Below, one piece after another: positions 31,899 to 40,969 of a DNA stretch of 64,000 bases. The stretch's first letter is position 1. Each line of letters starts with the position of its first letter. Origin of the DNA: CAZXFA01 sp964640085 (GTDB taxonomy: Bacteria; Actinomycetota; UBA4738; HRBIN12); NCBI GenBank assembly GCA_964640085.1, contig CAZXFA010000003.1, positions 1 to 64,000 on the forward strand. Reading direction: 5' to 3'. The notes under the pieces are model-generated. The model saw only the letters and a list, made by a program, of their open reading frames with translations, made no database searches and was not told where the DNA came from. A program made the position numbers and the translations under genes.

Positions 31899-32554
31899 CA
31901 GGCTCGCTCCACGATCGCCTTCAGCTCCCGAGCGGCGGCGGCCGGGTCCTCGGCCCCGAAGATCGCCGACGCGGCAACGAGTACGTTCGCACCGGCTGCG
32001 ACGCAGCGCCGCGCGTTGTCGAGCTTGACGCCGCCGTCCACCTCGACGTCGACCGGCAGGCCCTGCCGATCGACCCGCGCGCGGACCGCCTCGAGCTTGG
32101 GGAGCGCCTCGGGGATGAAGGCCTGCCCCGCCCAGCCGGGGTGAACACCCATGACCATGACGTCGTCCACTTCCTCCAGGAACGGATGGACGACGTCGAT
32201 CGGGGTCTCGGGGCTCACCGTCACACCGACGCCCATGCCCGCCCCCCGAGCCTTCTCGATCACCGGACCGGGGTCTTCCACCGCCTCGACGTGGAAGCTC
32301 ACGACGTCCATGCCCGCCTGCGCCAGCTCGTCGAACATCGCAGCGGGCGCCTCGACCATCAGGTGTCCGTGCAGGACCCGATCGGTGTGTGGTCGGAGCG
32401 AAGCCACCACGATGGGACCCATCGTGAGCGGGGGCACGAAGTGCGCATCCATGACGTCCACATGGATGACGTCGGCATACGCCTCGACCCGCTTGACCTC
32501 GTCAGCCAAGCGCGAGAGGTCGGCCGCCAGGATCGAGGCCGAGAGCTTCCCCAT
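31898..32554 (-). CDS. rpe: Ribulose-phosphate 3-epimerase
   Basis: A 218-residue TIM-barrel enzyme interconverting ribulose 5-phosphate and xylulose 5-phosphate. Signatures: SASILAADLSRLADEV, IHVDVMDAHFVPPLTMGP with metal ligands, HLMVEAP, VMGVHPGWAGQAFIPEAL and VEVDGGVKLDNA at the phosphate site. ATG 32554 lies 10 bp after the rsmB stop. A TAGGAT seven bases before it overlaps that stop codon, so a leaderless promoter there is uncertain. It supplies the pentose used by the riboflavin genes downstream. Confidence 0.96.
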   Translation of the reverse strand: MGKLSASILAADLSRLADEVKRVEAYADVIHVDVMDAHFVPPLTMGPIVVASLRPHTDRVLHGHLMVEAPAAMFDELAQAGMDVVSFHVEAVEDPGPVIEKARGAGMGVGVTVSPETPIDVVHPFLEEVDDVMVMGVHPGWAGQAFIPEALPKLEAVRARVDRQGLPVDVEVDGGVKLDNARRCVAAGANVLVAASAIFGAEDPAAAARELKAIVERA

Positions 32555-32564
32555 CCCGGCTATC

Positions 32565-33857
32565 CTAGCCGCGCACTCCGTCCGCCCGGCGGAAACCGGC
32601 GACGAACATCGCATCGCACCGGTGCCGGTGCGGCCACAGACGGATCCGGGCGGAGCGGCCGTCGGGCCCCTCGAGCTCTTCCGGCTCCAGATCTGCGCGA
32701 GACCGGACGATCCGGTCGCAGACCTCGTCGGTCTCCGCCCTCGGGAACGTGCACACGCTGTAGACCAGGCGTCCACCGGGTCGCAGCAGCCCCGCCGCGG
32801 CCGTCGCGATCGCGGACTGGAGCCTGGCCAGCTCGGGGAGCTCCTCTCGGCGGGGACGCCAGAGGAGCTCGGGACGACGACGGGCCGAGCCGATCCCCGA
32901 GCAGGGCGCATCCACCAGGATCCGGTCGAAGGCGCCGGCGACCGCCGGACGACGCCCGTCCTGCACGAGCACGATCCCGTCGAGCCCGAGCCGCCGCAGG
33001 GTCCGATGCACGAGCCGCGCACGAGACGGCGAGCGGTCGGCCGCGACGAGCTCTCCCCCCGGTCGCACGCGGCACGCCAGATGCCCGGCCTTGCCGCCGG
33101 GGCCGGCGCACGCGTCCAGCACCCGCTCGCCCGGCCGAGGGTCCAGGACGTCGACCACGAACGATGAGGCCTGGTCCTGGACCGCGAACCACCCCTCGCC
33201 GAACCGGGGCAGACGTGAGGGCGCGCCCGATCCGATGACGAGCGACCCGTCGTGGAGCGTCCCGCGCGCCACCTCCACGCCGGCCCGTGCCATCGCGCGC
33301 TCCACCTGCCCGACCGAGGCCCGGCAGGTGTTGGTTCGCAGCGTGAGTGGGGCCGGCTCGGCCAGGGACCGGGCCGCCTCCTCCGTCTCGGCGCCCAGGA
33401 GCTCCCGCAGCTCGTGGACGGCCCAGGCGGCGAGGCCGGTCCGCAGGGCGACGCTCCCGTCGGAGGGCTCGGGCGGCTCCGGGGCTCGCCTACCGGTCAG
33501 GCGGCGCAACACCGCGTTCACGAATCCGCGGTACCTGGGGGAAGCGAGCGCCACGGTCTCGGCCACGGCGGCATGGTCAGGCACGCGGGTGAACAGGACC
33601 TGGTAGGCGCCGAGCCGCAGCAGGGCCCGGGCAGCCTTCGGCGCCGTCTCCAGGGGACGGTCGAGCAGCGGCGCCAGGGCGTGGTCGATCGGGACGAGCC
33701 GCCGCAGCGTCCCGTAGGCGAGCTCGGAGGCGAAAGCCGCGTCGCGTTCGGAGAGCCCGGCCCGCGCCAAGGTGCTCGGGAGCGCGAGGTTCGAGTACGC
33801 GCCCTCCTCTGTCACCCTGCGGACCACGTCGAGGGCCACCGCCCGCGCTCGGCTCAT
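32565..33857 (-). CDS. rsmB: 16S rRNA (cytosine-967-C5)-methyltransferase
   Basis: A 430-residue enzyme with an N-terminal NusB-like RNA-binding domain (about 1-135, ALDVVRRVTEEGAYSNLAL) and a C-terminal SAM-dependent domain. Motifs: LDACAGPGGKAGHLA (SAM), VDAPCSGIGSARRRPE (catalytic-release Cys) and YSVCTFPRAETDEV (nucleophile Cys). It starts with a 4-bp overlap with fmt, the usual actinobacterial fmt-fmu pair. Confidence 0.95.
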   Translation of the reverse strand: MSRARAVALDVVRRVTEEGAYSNLALPSTLARAGLSERDAAFASELAYGTLRRLVPIDHALAPLLDRPLETAPKAARALLRLGAYQVLFTRVPDHAAVAETVALASPRYRGFVNAVLRRLTGRRAPEPPEPSDGSVALRTGLAAWAVHELRELLGAETEEAARSLAEPAPLTLRTNTCRASVGQVERAMARAGVEVARGTLHDGSLVIGSGAPSRLPRFGEGWFAVQDQASSFVVDVLDPRPGERVLDACAGPGGKAGHLACRVRPGGELVAADRSPSRARLVHRTLRRLGLDGIVLVQDGRRPAVAGAFDRILVDAPCSGIGSARRRPELLWRPRREELPELARLQSAIATAAAGLLRPGGRLVYSVCTFPRAETDEVCDRIVRSRADLEPEELEGPDGRSARIRLWPHRHRCDAMFVAGFRRADGVRG

Positions 33858-34792
33858 CCCAGGCGCTCACCGAGGCGGGGGCGGAACCCGTTCACGAACG
33901 CGACCGCGTCCATCCGACGGCGTCCCGCGGGAACGAGGTCCTTCGGACGGACCCCACCCTCCCCGGCAGCCACCACGAACCCCACCTGGTCGACCTCGAC
34001 GATCGTGCCCGGCGGTCCTCCTGCCTCCACGGCGGCCGAGGAGAAGACCTTCAGTCCGTGGCCGCGGAACGTCGTGGTGGCGGCGGGTTCGGGCGAGAGC
34101 GCCCGGCATCGGTTCACGAGCTCGCGGGCGGGTCGGGTCCAGTCGAGGACCCTGTCCGCCGGTCCGAGCCGGTGGGCGAACGTCGCCCGTGCGTTGTCCT
34201 GCGGTGTGGGCTCGATCGTACCGGCCGCCAACCGATCGATCGACTCCACCAGCAGGTCGGCACCGACCGCAGCCAGACGCGCCCCGAGCGCGCCGGCATC
34301 ATCGGAGGGGCGGATCGTGTGCGCCCGCTGGAGCAGGATCGGGCCGGTGTCCATCCCCGCGTCCATCACGATCGTCGTCACCCCTGTGCGCTCCAGGCCG
34401 AGCAGCAGCGCCGTCTGCACGGGGCTGGCGCCGCGGAGCTCGGGGAGCAGCGAGAAGTGGAGGTTCACAGAAGCCACCGCGGGCACGTCGAGGAGCCCGG
34501 TGGGCAGGATCTCGCCGTAGGCGACGACCGCCAGCATGTCCGGTCCGGCAGCCCTCAAACGCTCGGCACCCTCGCCCGAGGTGACGGTGACGACCTCGGC
34601 CAGCGGCACCCCGAGCCGCTCGGCGGATCCCGCCACGGGCGTGCGCCGGAGCCGATCGCCCCGTCCGGCGGGCTTCGGCGCGGCCGTCACCACCAGGCTC
34701 ACCCGATGGGCGGAGCCCGCCAGAGTCTCCAGGGACGGCACCGACCACACGTCGTTCCCGAGGAAGACGACGTTCGACGACGGCGCCGCCAC
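33854..34792 (-). CDS. fmt: Methionyl-tRNA formyltransferase
   Basis: A 312-residue enzyme that formylates initiator Met-tRNA. The catalytic formyl-folate motif is NLHFSLLPELRGASPVQ, followed by GVTTIVMDAGMDTGPIL. The C-terminal OB-like domain covers about 205-312. It begins MAAPSSNVVFLGNDVWSVPSL, the family N-terminus. It is followed by rsmB with overlapping codons and preceded by def six bp upstream, which is the functional pair for N-formyl-Met processing. Confidence 0.95.
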   Translation of the reverse strand: MAAPSSNVVFLGNDVWSVPSLETLAGSAHRVSLVVTAAPKPAGRGDRLRRTPVAGSAERLGVPLAEVVTVTSGEGAERLRAAGPDMLAVVAYGEILPTGLLDVPAVASVNLHFSLLPELRGASPVQTALLLGLERTGVTTIVMDAGMDTGPILLQRAHTIRPSDDAGALGARLAAVGADLLVESIDRLAAGTIEPTPQDNARATFAHRLGPADRVLDWTRPARELVNRCRALSPEPAATTTFRGHGLKVFSSAAVEAGGPPGTIVEVDQVGFVVAAGEGGVRPKDLVPAGRRRMDAVAFVNGFRPRLGERLG

Positions 34793-34798
34793 CGGCGC

Positions 34799-35296
34799 TC
34801 AAGCCTCCTGCGCGCGCTTGAGCTCGAACTCCCTGAGTTGCCGCATCACGTCTCGCCGACCCGCGTCATCGAGTCGGTCGATGTACAGCTCGCCCCGCAG
34901 ATGGTCGGCCTCGTGCTGGAAGATGCGTGCGAGGAGCCCCTCCGCGCGCACGTCGATCGGGCGGCCCTCCAGGTCCTGACCGAGTAGCCGGAGCGACAGC
35001 GCTCGCGGCGTGGGCGCATACGGCCCGGGGATCGACAGGCATCCCTCGTCGCTCTCCTCCTCACCTAGAAGGTCCGACAGCTCGGGGTTCGCGACGAAGC
35101 CGCGGTGTCCCTCCTGATCGTCGTAAACGAAGCACGACAGCGAGATACCCACCTGGTTCGCGGCCAGCCCCACGCCCGGCGCGGCGGTCATCGTCTCGAA
35201 CAGGTCTTCGGCCAGGCGCGCGAGCGTCCCGTCGAACCGGTCGATCGGTTTGGTCGGCTCGCGCAGGACGGGGTCGCCCAACGTCCGGATCCGCAT
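34799..35296 (-). CDS. def: Peptide deformylase
   Basis: A 165-residue metalloenzyme that removes the formyl group from new proteins. All three motifs are present: GVGLAANQVG, EGCLSIPG and QHEADHLRG (metal His-His and the catalytic Glu). ATG 35296 (MRIRTLGDPVLREPTKP) is the family start; a longer reading to 35356 adds an unconserved tail. It lies just upstream of fmt. Confidence 0.95.
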   Translation of the reverse strand: MRIRTLGDPVLREPTKPIDRFDGTLARLAEDLFETMTAAPGVGLAANQVGISLSCFVYDDQEGHRGFVANPELSDLLGEEESDEGCLSIPGPYAPTPRALSLRLLGQDLEGRPIDVRAEGLLARIFQHEADHLRGELYIDRLDDAGRRDVMRQLREFELKRAQEA

Positions 35297-35315
35297 CACG
35301 GTCACGTTCCGCTCC

Positions 35316-37223
35316 TCAGAGGTGGGGTTCGGCCTCCACCCGGGTGACGACGCCACGCTCCGCCAGCTCGCGGATCCGACGCCCGAACGCCGCGACGTCC
35401 CCCGGGTCGAGCGCGACCAAGCATAGTCGCTGCTCCCCCGAGCCCGAGGCGAGCAGGGTCCGGTGGGGCAGCGCGCGCATCTCGCCCTCGAGGGCGGTCG
35501 TCCCCGCCACGCGCAGGACCGGGAAACCCACCGGGAACCCGGCCTCGGCCCGGCGCGGCGCTTCGGATCGGACGAACCGCTCCGGTCGCCCGGTGACGAG
35601 CGCCTGGACCGCGGGGTCGTTCGGGTGCTTGGTCTGCACGATCACGCGGCCCCGCGGCCCGACCCAGCCGGCCACCTCGAACCAGATGGCCACCGCGCGC
35701 TCGCGAGCCGCCAGCCCGGGACGACGCGCAGCCTGGTCGGCGTCGAGGACCCCGACCAGGTCCAGGCCCAGCGGGCCGGACTCCTTCACCGACTCCACGC
35801 CTCCCACGAGCACCTGGGCCCGGTCGGTCGGCCGGGGCACGTCGCCGGCATCGGACCGGCGGACTGGGACCGTGACCAGTCCGCGGGCCCACTCCTCAAC
35901 CCGCTCGGCTCCTCCGCGTGCGATGCCGAACGCCGTTCCGCCACAGTTGGCGCAGCGGCCGGGGGCTTGGCACACCGTGCACCGCACTCGGCCGCCCTGC
36001 ATCCGCAGCGTCCCGCCGCACGCGGCGCACGCAGCGGGCTCCCCACACGCCTTGCACACCCGTGCTACGCCGTAGCCGGGCAGCGGTTGGAACAGGAACG
36101 CCCGGCGAGCCTGGCGCAGGGCAGCCACCAGACGCGGCGCCCTGCCCTCGGGTCCGGGCCGGACCACCTCCACCGGCGACCGGGGCCGGCGTGTCGGCTC
36201 GACTTCCACGTGGTCGCGGGCGTACGCCTCCAGCGAGGGGAAGGAGGCGGACATCACGCAGACGGCGTCGGTCGACCCCGCGCGGGCCAGGGCGACGTCG
36301 CGGACGTGGTAGTAGGGGGCGCGCTCCTCCCGATGGAGGGCATGGCTCTCCCGGGACACGAGGATCAAGCCCAGCTCGGGGAGGGGCGCGAACACCGCCG
36401 GACGGGTTCCGACGACCACCCGGTAGCGGCCGGCTGCGATCGCCAGCCACGCGCGGTAGCGCTCCCGACGGTCGCCCCCGGCGAACAGCACGGCGGCGTC
36501 CCCCACCGCCTCGAGCACCGCCCGGGCGGTGGCGGGCAGCGGGTCGATCTCCGGCACCAGCACGATCGCGGATCGCACGCCTCCGAGCGCGGCCCGAACG
36601 CACCCGACCGCGATCTCCGCGTCCTCCCCCGCGGCTGGCCTCACCACGAACGACCCCGCTCCGCCCGGGAGCGCGTTCGCGAGCGCATCACCGTTCCGAT
36701 ACGAGCGAAGCAGAGGATCGGATGGATCGGCGAAGCGACCCCCGGCGACGTCGCGCGCGTGAGGAGCGTCGGACGCGCGCAGGCCGGCGCCCGGCGGCGG
36801 GGTCCCGGGCGGGGAGACGACCCCGCCCACCCCTCCCACCTCCTCAGACGCGACCCTGGGTGGATGCGAGCGCGCGATCACGGCCGCGAGCGGGGCTACG
36901 TACCGTTCCGAGACCCAGCGGAGGAGCTCCAGCATCGGCGGGTCGAAGAAACGGATGGGTGAGACCAGGCGCTCCACGGGCAGCAGCCGGCCGGGGACGT
37001 CTTGCGTCGGACCCAGGACCCATCCTCGCACCGGCCGTCCATGGAAACGCACGCGTACGAGCGACCCCACGCCGGCACCCAGCTCCGACGGGAGCTCGTA
37101 GGTGAACGGCCGGTCGAGGGCCAGGAGCGGGCGGTCGACACAGACCGCGACCGGTCCGGAGAGGGTTCCCCCGCGCCCCGGCGTGCGTCCGACCCCGCTA
37201 CGCGACCGCGCGGCGGAGCTCAT
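35316..37223 (-). CDS. priA: PriA-like primosomal protein N' (ATPase motifs lost) with an inserted repeat
   Basis: A 635-residue PriA homolog. The N-terminal 3'-DNA-binding domain (about 24-125) and the zinc-binding cysteine array (CKACGEPAACAACGG, CTVCQAPGRCANCGG) are kept. The helicase core lacks a Walker A (RPAAGEDAEIA in its place) and DEEH reads SRES. This loss is usual in Actinobacteria, where the protein is thought to act without unwinding DNA. Residues about 129-166 are not part of the family: they are an in-frame copy of the repeat also found in carA. The start 37223 overlaps metK by 26 bp; a GTG near residue 11 could be the true start. Confidence 0.88.
   Translation of the reverse strand: MSSAARSRSGVGRTPGRGGTLSGPVAVCVDRPLLALDRPFTYELPSELGAGVGSLVRVRFHGRPVRGWVLGPTQDVPGRLLPVERLVSPIRFFDPPMLELLRWVSERYVAPLAAVIARSHPPRVASEEVGGVGGVVSPPGTPPPGAGLRASDAPHARDVAGGRFADPSDPLLRSYRNGDALANALPGGAGSFVVRPAAGEDAEIAVGCVRAALGGVRSAIVLVPEIDPLPATARAVLEAVGDAAVLFAGGDRRERYRAWLAIAAGRYRVVVGTRPAVFAPLPELGLILVSRESHALHREERAPYYHVRDVALARAGSTDAVCVMSASFPSLEAYARDHVEVEPTRRPRSPVEVVRPGPEGRAPRLVAALRQARRAFLFQPLPGYGVARVCKACGEPAACAACGGTLRMQGGRVRCTVCQAPGRCANCGGTAFGIARGGAERVEEWARGLVTVPVRRSDAGDVPRPTDRAQVLVGGVESVKESGPLGLDLVGVLDADQAARRPGLAARERAVAIWFEVAGWVGPRGRVIVQTKHPNDPAVQALVTGRPERFVRSEAPRRAEAGFPVGFPVLRVAGTTALEGEMRALPHRTLLASGSGEQRLCLVALDPGDVAAFGRRIRELAERGVVTRVEAEPHL
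36728..36824 (-). repeat. In-frame interspersed repeat, copy in priA
   Basis: A segment of about 97 bp that aligns without gaps to 46952-47048 in carA. The two ends are nearly identical (27 of 32 bases at 36728-36759, including the palindrome GCGACGTCGC, and 16 of 16 at 36795-36810, containing GGGGTCCCGGG); the centre is diverged. It is read in the same frame in both genes, giving an S-x-PGTPP ... ARDVA type peptide. It lies at the junction between the DNA-binding and helicase-like domains. Confidence 0.8.
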
Positions 37224-38385
37224 CCGCGCGATCGGTGGCCTCCCAGGGGAACTCCTTGCGTCCGAAGTGCCCGTAGGAGGCCGTGTCCCGGAAGATCGGC
37301 CGCAGCAGGTCCAGATCCCGGATGATCGCCGCCGGCCGGAAGTCGAAGGCCTCCCAGACCAGTTCCACGACCCTCGCCGGGTCCACGTGCTCGGTACCGA
37401 CCGTGTCGACCGCGAGTGAGACCGGATGCGCGGTCCCGATCGCGTACGCCACCTGGATCTGGATCCGCTCGGCGAGCCCCGCCGCCACCAGGTTCTTCGC
37501 GACGTAACGCGCCATGTACGCGGCCGAGCGATCGACCTTCGTCGGATCCTTGCCCGAGAAGCAGCCGCCGCCGTGGGGCGCCATCCCCCCGTAGGTGTCC
37601 ACCACGATCTTGCGGCCGGTCAGGCCCGTGTCCGCCTTCGGGCCGCCGATCTCGAACCGGCCCGTCGGGTTAACCAGGATCCGCACGTCCTTGGCGTCCA
37701 CGTCGAACTCCCGCAGGACAGGGTCGATCACCTCGGCGCGAACGTCCGGTTCGAGCAGCGTCTCGACGTCGACCTCCTCGCGGTGTTGCGCGCTGATCAG
37801 CACGGTATCGACGCGGCGGGGAGCCCCCCCGCCGTACTCGACCGACACCTGGCTCTTTCCGTCGGGACGCAGGTACGGGACGACGCCCGCCTTCCGCACG
37901 TCCGACAGGCGCTTGGCCAGCCGATGGGCCATCGCAATCGGGAGCGGCATCAGCTCGTCGGTCTCGCGGCAGGCGAACCCGAACATCATCCCCTGGTCGC
38001 CCGCGCCGAGCGCGTCCAACCGATCCTCCGAGTGGCCCGCCCGGAGCTCGAGCGGGTCGTCCACCCCGCGCGCGATGTCCGGCGACTGCTCCTGGATGGA
38101 CGTGATCACTCCGCAGGTGTGCCCGTCGATCCCGAAATTGGCATCCGTGTAGCCGATCCCGGTGATCGTGTCCCGGACGACCTGCGGGATGTCCACGTAC
38201 TCGGAGGTGGTGATCTCGCCTGCCACCATCACGAGCCCCGTCGTGACCAGGGTCTCGCACGCCACACGACCGACGGGATCGACGGCCAGGATCGCGTCCA
38301 GCACCGCGTCCGAGATCTGATCCGCGAGCTTGTCGGGATGCCCCTCGGTCACGGACTCCGACGAGAACAGGTACCCGTGCCCCAT
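37198..38385 (-). CDS. metK: S-adenosylmethionine synthase
   Basis: A 395-residue enzyme making SAM from methionine and ATP. Signatures: FSSESVTEGHPDKLADQISD, GAGDQGMMFG, and the P-loop-like GGGCFSGKDPTKVDRS. ATG 38385 was chosen (MGHGYLFSSESVTEG); upstream residues are not conserved. TATGCT stands nine bases before this ATG, without a Shine-Dalgarno. No SAM riboswitch could be seen in the 37-bp gap after coaBC. Confidence 0.96.
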   Translation of the reverse strand: MGHGYLFSSESVTEGHPDKLADQISDAVLDAILAVDPVGRVACETLVTTGLVMVAGEITTSEYVDIPQVVRDTITGIGYTDANFGIDGHTCGVITSIQEQSPDIARGVDDPLELRAGHSEDRLDALGAGDQGMMFGFACRETDELMPLPIAMAHRLAKRLSDVRKAGVVPYLRPDGKSQVSVEYGGGAPRRVDTVLISAQHREEVDVETLLEPDVRAEVIDPVLREFDVDAKDVRILVNPTGRFEIGGPKADTGLTGRKIVVDTYGGMAPHGGGCFSGKDPTKVDRSAAYMARYVAKNLVAAGLAERIQIQVAYAIGTAHPVSLAVDTVGTEHVDPARVVELVWEAFDFRPAAIIRDLDLLRPIFRDTASYGHFGRKEFPWEATDRADELRRAVA

Positions 38386-38394
38386 GTCCGCCGG

Positions 38395-38400
38395 AGCATA
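38395..38400 (-). promoter_or_regulatory. Candidate -10 (TATGCT) giving a leaderless metK mRNA
   Basis: TATGCT lies nine bases before the metK ATG; the intervening CCGGCGGAC has at most a weak ribosome site. Same pattern as argF, tyrS, aroC, pheS and mltG. Confidence 0.4.
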
Positions 38401-38422
38401 GCAGCCGGTCCCGACGGGCCGG

Positions 38423-39643
38423 TCACGGCGCCAGGAGGCCGGCGAGCCGATCGCAGATCGCGGTCGCCAGCTCTCGCTTGGTCCGGTCACGCGGCGGCTC
38501 GTCCTCCCCGGTCCGAGAGAGGATCGCCGCGTGGTTGGTCTCCGACCCGAACCCGGTGCCCTCGCGCCCGACCTCGTTCACCACGATCATGTCCAGACCC
38601 TTGGCCCGCAGCTTGGCCCGCCCCGCCCGCATCAGATCCTCGGTCTCGGCGGCGAACCCCACCAGGATCCGGTTCCCCTTCTCCGCCCCGAGCTCGGCCA
38701 GGATGTCCGGCGTCGGCACCAACCGGACGTTGGGGGGGCCCGTCTCCTTCTTGAACTTGGAGCCGGCGCTCGCTTCGGGCCGGAAGTCGGCCACCGCCGC
38801 TGCCATCACCACGGCGTCGGCGCCATCGGCGGCACCCAGCACCGCCCCGCGCATCTCCTCGGCGGTCGTCACACGGACCAGCCGCGGCCCCTCCGGCGGC
38901 CCGATCGTCCCCGGTCCCACCACGAGCGTCACGTCGGCTCCCCGCGCGAAGGCCTCCGCCGCGACCGTGAAGCCCATCCGCCCGGTAGAGCGGTTCCCGA
39001 CGAAGCGCACGGGGTCGATCGGCTCCCACGTCGGACCGGCCGAGACCACGATCGAGCGACCCGCGAGGTCCTTGCCGCGACCCAACACCTCCTCGATCGC
39101 TGCCGCGATGTCCTCGGGCTCGGCCATCCGCCCGATCCCCTCGTCGCCCGCCGCGAGCGGGCCGGCCACCGGGCCGACGATCCGCACCTCTCGTTCGACG
39201 AGCGCGGCGAGGTTCGACTGGGTGGCCGGGTGCTCCCACATCCCCGTATGCATCGCCGGCGCGACGACGAGCGGCGCGGGGGTCTCCAGCAGCGTGGATC
39301 CGAGAAGGTCGTCGGCGATCCCCAGCGCGAGCTTCGCGATCGCGTTCGCCGTCGCCGGGGCGACCACCACCACGTCGACGGCGTGTGCCAGCTCGACGTG
39401 CAGCACGCGCTCGGGGTCCTCGAAGACATCGGTGTACACGCGATGGTCCGACAGGGCGGCGAACGTGGCTGGACCGACGAACCGCTCGGCCGAACGGGTC
39501 ATGATCACGCGCACGGACGCCCCTCGGAGCCGGAGCAGGCGCGTGAGGATGCACGCCTTGTATGCGGGGACGCCGCCCGTCACGCCGAGCAGGACCCGAC
39601 GTCCGGCCAGGACGGAGCGTCCGCTCGCTTCCATGCGTCCCAC
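38423..39643 (-). CDS. coaBC: Bifunctional phosphopantothenoylcysteine decarboxylase / phosphopantothenate--cysteine ligase
   Basis: A 406-residue coenzyme A synthesis enzyme. The FMN-dependent CoaC part (about 10-190) has GVTGGVPAYKACILTRLL, FAALSDHRVYTD, and APAMHTGMWEHPATQ, where the usual PAMN is PAMH. The CoaB part (195-406) has VSAGPTWEPIDPVRFVGN, RSTGRMGFTVAAEA and KFKKETGPPNVRLVPTPDIL. It lies between rpoZ and metK, the standard order. The PAMH variant is a minor oddity; the rest is complete. Confidence 0.95.
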   Translation of the reverse strand: MGRMEASGRSVLAGRRVLLGVTGGVPAYKACILTRLLRLRGASVRVIMTRSAERFVGPATFAALSDHRVYTDVFEDPERVLHVELAHAVDVVVVAPATANAIAKLALGIADDLLGSTLLETPAPLVVAPAMHTGMWEHPATQSNLAALVEREVRIVGPVAGPLAAGDEGIGRMAEPEDIAAAIEEVLGRGKDLAGRSIVVSAGPTWEPIDPVRFVGNRSTGRMGFTVAAEAFARGADVTLVVGPGTIGPPEGPRLVRVTTAEEMRGAVLGAADGADAVVMAAAVADFRPEASAGSKFKKETGPPNVRLVPTPDILAELGAEKGNRILVGFAAETEDLMRAGRAKLRAKGLDMIVVNEVGREGTGFGSETNHAAILSRTGEDEPPRDRTKRELATAICDRLAGLLAP

Positions 39644-39690
39644 TTTCGTCGTCGCGCGGGCGCGGGGGGCTCCGATCGCGTCCTGGCGGG

Positions 39691-39936
39691 CTACTTCGGC
39701 CCGGCCGCCTCCGGCCGCTCTGCGGTGACCTTCCCCTCGGAGATCTCCTCGAGGGCGATCGACAGCGGCTTGTTCTTCAGCCCAGTCTCCACGAGGGGCG
39801 GGATGAACTCGGCACGCCCCTCCCCGAGCTGGCTGTAGTAGGAGTTGATCTCTCTCGCGCGTCGGGCGGCCAGGATCACCAGGGTGTACTTGGAGTCAAC
39901 CTGCCCGAGCAGGTCGTCGATCTTCGGCTCGATCAT
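39691..39936 (-). CDS. rpoZ: RNA polymerase omega subunit
   Basis: An 81-residue omega subunit that helps beta-prime folding. It begins MIEPKIDDLLGQVDSKYTLVILAARRAREIN, the standard omega core, and ends with a short charged tail after KPLSIALEEISEGKV. ATG 39936 overlaps the gmk stop by four bases. The gmk-rpoZ-coaBC-metK order is conserved in Actinobacteria. Confidence 0.95.
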   Translation of the reverse strand: MIEPKIDDLLGQVDSKYTLVILAARRAREINSYYSQLGEGRAEFIPPLVETGLKNKPLSIALEEISEGKVTAERPEAAGPK

Positions 39937-40496
39937 GGGTGCGTGGACCCCTCCGGAGGGCTCTGGGACCACTCGATGATAGCAGCGACCTGCGCCGATG
40001 CGCGTTCGAGGTCGTCGTTGACCACCACGTGATCGAACCGCTCGCGTTGCCCGCGCTCGCGCTCGGCGGTGGCCAGGCGGCGTGAGAGCGAGACCTCGTC
40101 TTCGGTCCCCCGGGAGCGCAGCCTGCGTTCCAGCTCCTCCGACGAGGGCGCGTCCAAGAAGACGAGCACGGCTTCCGGTATCGTCCCGCGGACCTGCTCC
40201 GCCCCCTGGACGTCGATCTCCAGGATCACGTCCTCCCCAGCCTCGAGCCGCTCCTCCACCCACCGGCGGGGCGTGCCGTAGCGATGGCCGAAGACCTCGG
40301 CCTGCTCGAGGAAGCCACCGGCGCGGGCCAACCGCTCGAACGCTTCTTCGTTCAGGAACCGGTAGTCGACGCCGTCCCGCTCGCCGACCCGGGGAGGCCG
40401 CGTCGTGGCCGAAACCGATAGACGCAGGTCGGGCACCCGCTGCAGCACCCGTTGGACGACCGTTCCCTTGCCGACCCCGGAGGGACCGGCGACCAC
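39933..40496 (-). CDS. gmk: Guanylate kinase
   Basis: A 187-residue enzyme phosphorylating GMP to GDP. The P-loop GPSGVGKGTVV is near the N-terminus, followed by SATTRPPRVGERDGVDYRF (GMP site) and the FGHRYGTPRRWVEE region. The GTG at 40496 leaves only three residues before the P-loop glycine; upstream, in-frame codons GKRGRLF look homologous but have no good start (only CTG), so the true start may be non-standard. It follows mihF. Confidence 0.94.
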   Translation of the reverse strand: MVAGPSGVGKGTVVQRVLQRVPDLRLSVSATTRPPRVGERDGVDYRFLNEEAFERLARAGGFLEQAEVFGHRYGTPRRWVEERLEAGEDVILEIDVQGAEQVRGTIPEAVLVFLDAPSSEELERRLRSRGTEDEVSLSRRLATAERERGQRERFDHVVVNDDLERASAQVAAIIEWSQSPPEGSTHP

Positions 40497-40528
40497 GAAG
40501 AGCCTGCCGCGCTTCCCGGTCAGGGGGA

Positions 40529-40843
40529 CTACTTCTTGGCGAACTCGCCGAGCAGCGACTCGCGCTGCTTCGCGCCCAGACCGCGGACCCGACGGCTGGC
40601 CGAGATGTCGAGCCGCTCCATGATCTTGCGCGCCCGGACCTTCCCCACACCCGGGAGCGACTCGAGGACCGTGGAGACCTTCATCTTGCCGACCGTGTCA
40701 TCGCCCTGACGCGACAGCACGTCCCTCAGCGTGAGCTTCCCGGACTTCAGCTGGCCCTTCAGCTCGGCCCGCTTCCGGCGAGCCTCCGCGGCCTTCTCCA
40801 GGGCCTGCCTCCGCTGCTCTTCGGTCAGGACGGGTAGCGGCAT
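40529..40843 (-). CDS. mihF: Integration host factor, actinobacterial type (mIHF)
   Basis: A 104-residue nucleoid protein specific to Actinobacteria. The conserved part is LPGVGKVRARKIMERLDIS with the helix-two-turn-helix core, followed by RRVRGLGAKQRESLL. The N-terminal long helix is rich in Lys, Arg and Glu. It is upstream of gmk and downstream of pyrF, as in mycobacteria. Its own promoter with a TATACT box is visible upstream. Confidence 0.95.
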   Translation of the reverse strand: MPLPVLTEEQRRQALEKAAEARRKRAELKGQLKSGKLTLRDVLSRQGDDTVGKMKVSTVLESLPGVGKVRARKIMERLDISASRRVRGLGAKQRESLLGEFAKK

Positions 40844-40881
40844 GACGTTGCTCCTTCGCTCGGTGGTTCGGGGCCGCCGCG

Positions 40882-40911
40882 AGTATAGTCACGCCCTCGC
40901 GCGGCCAGCAA
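40882..40911 (-). promoter_or_regulatory. Promoter of mihF-gmk-rpoZ
   Basis: TTGCTG (40906-40911), 18-bp spacer, TATACT (40882-40887), about 38 bp before the mihF ATG, which has AAGGAGC as its ribosome site. It allows expression independent of the pyr operon. Confidence 0.65.
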
Positions 40912-40969
40912 CGCGATCAATGGCCGCCACCTGCGGTTTCGGATGCCATCGACGTGCGCCGTCGAACGA

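Noticed and set aside
35316..37223. PriA without Walker A and DEEH motifs as a novel defect
   Set aside because: Loss of helicase motifs is a known feature of actinobacterial PriA; only the inserted repeat is reported as new.
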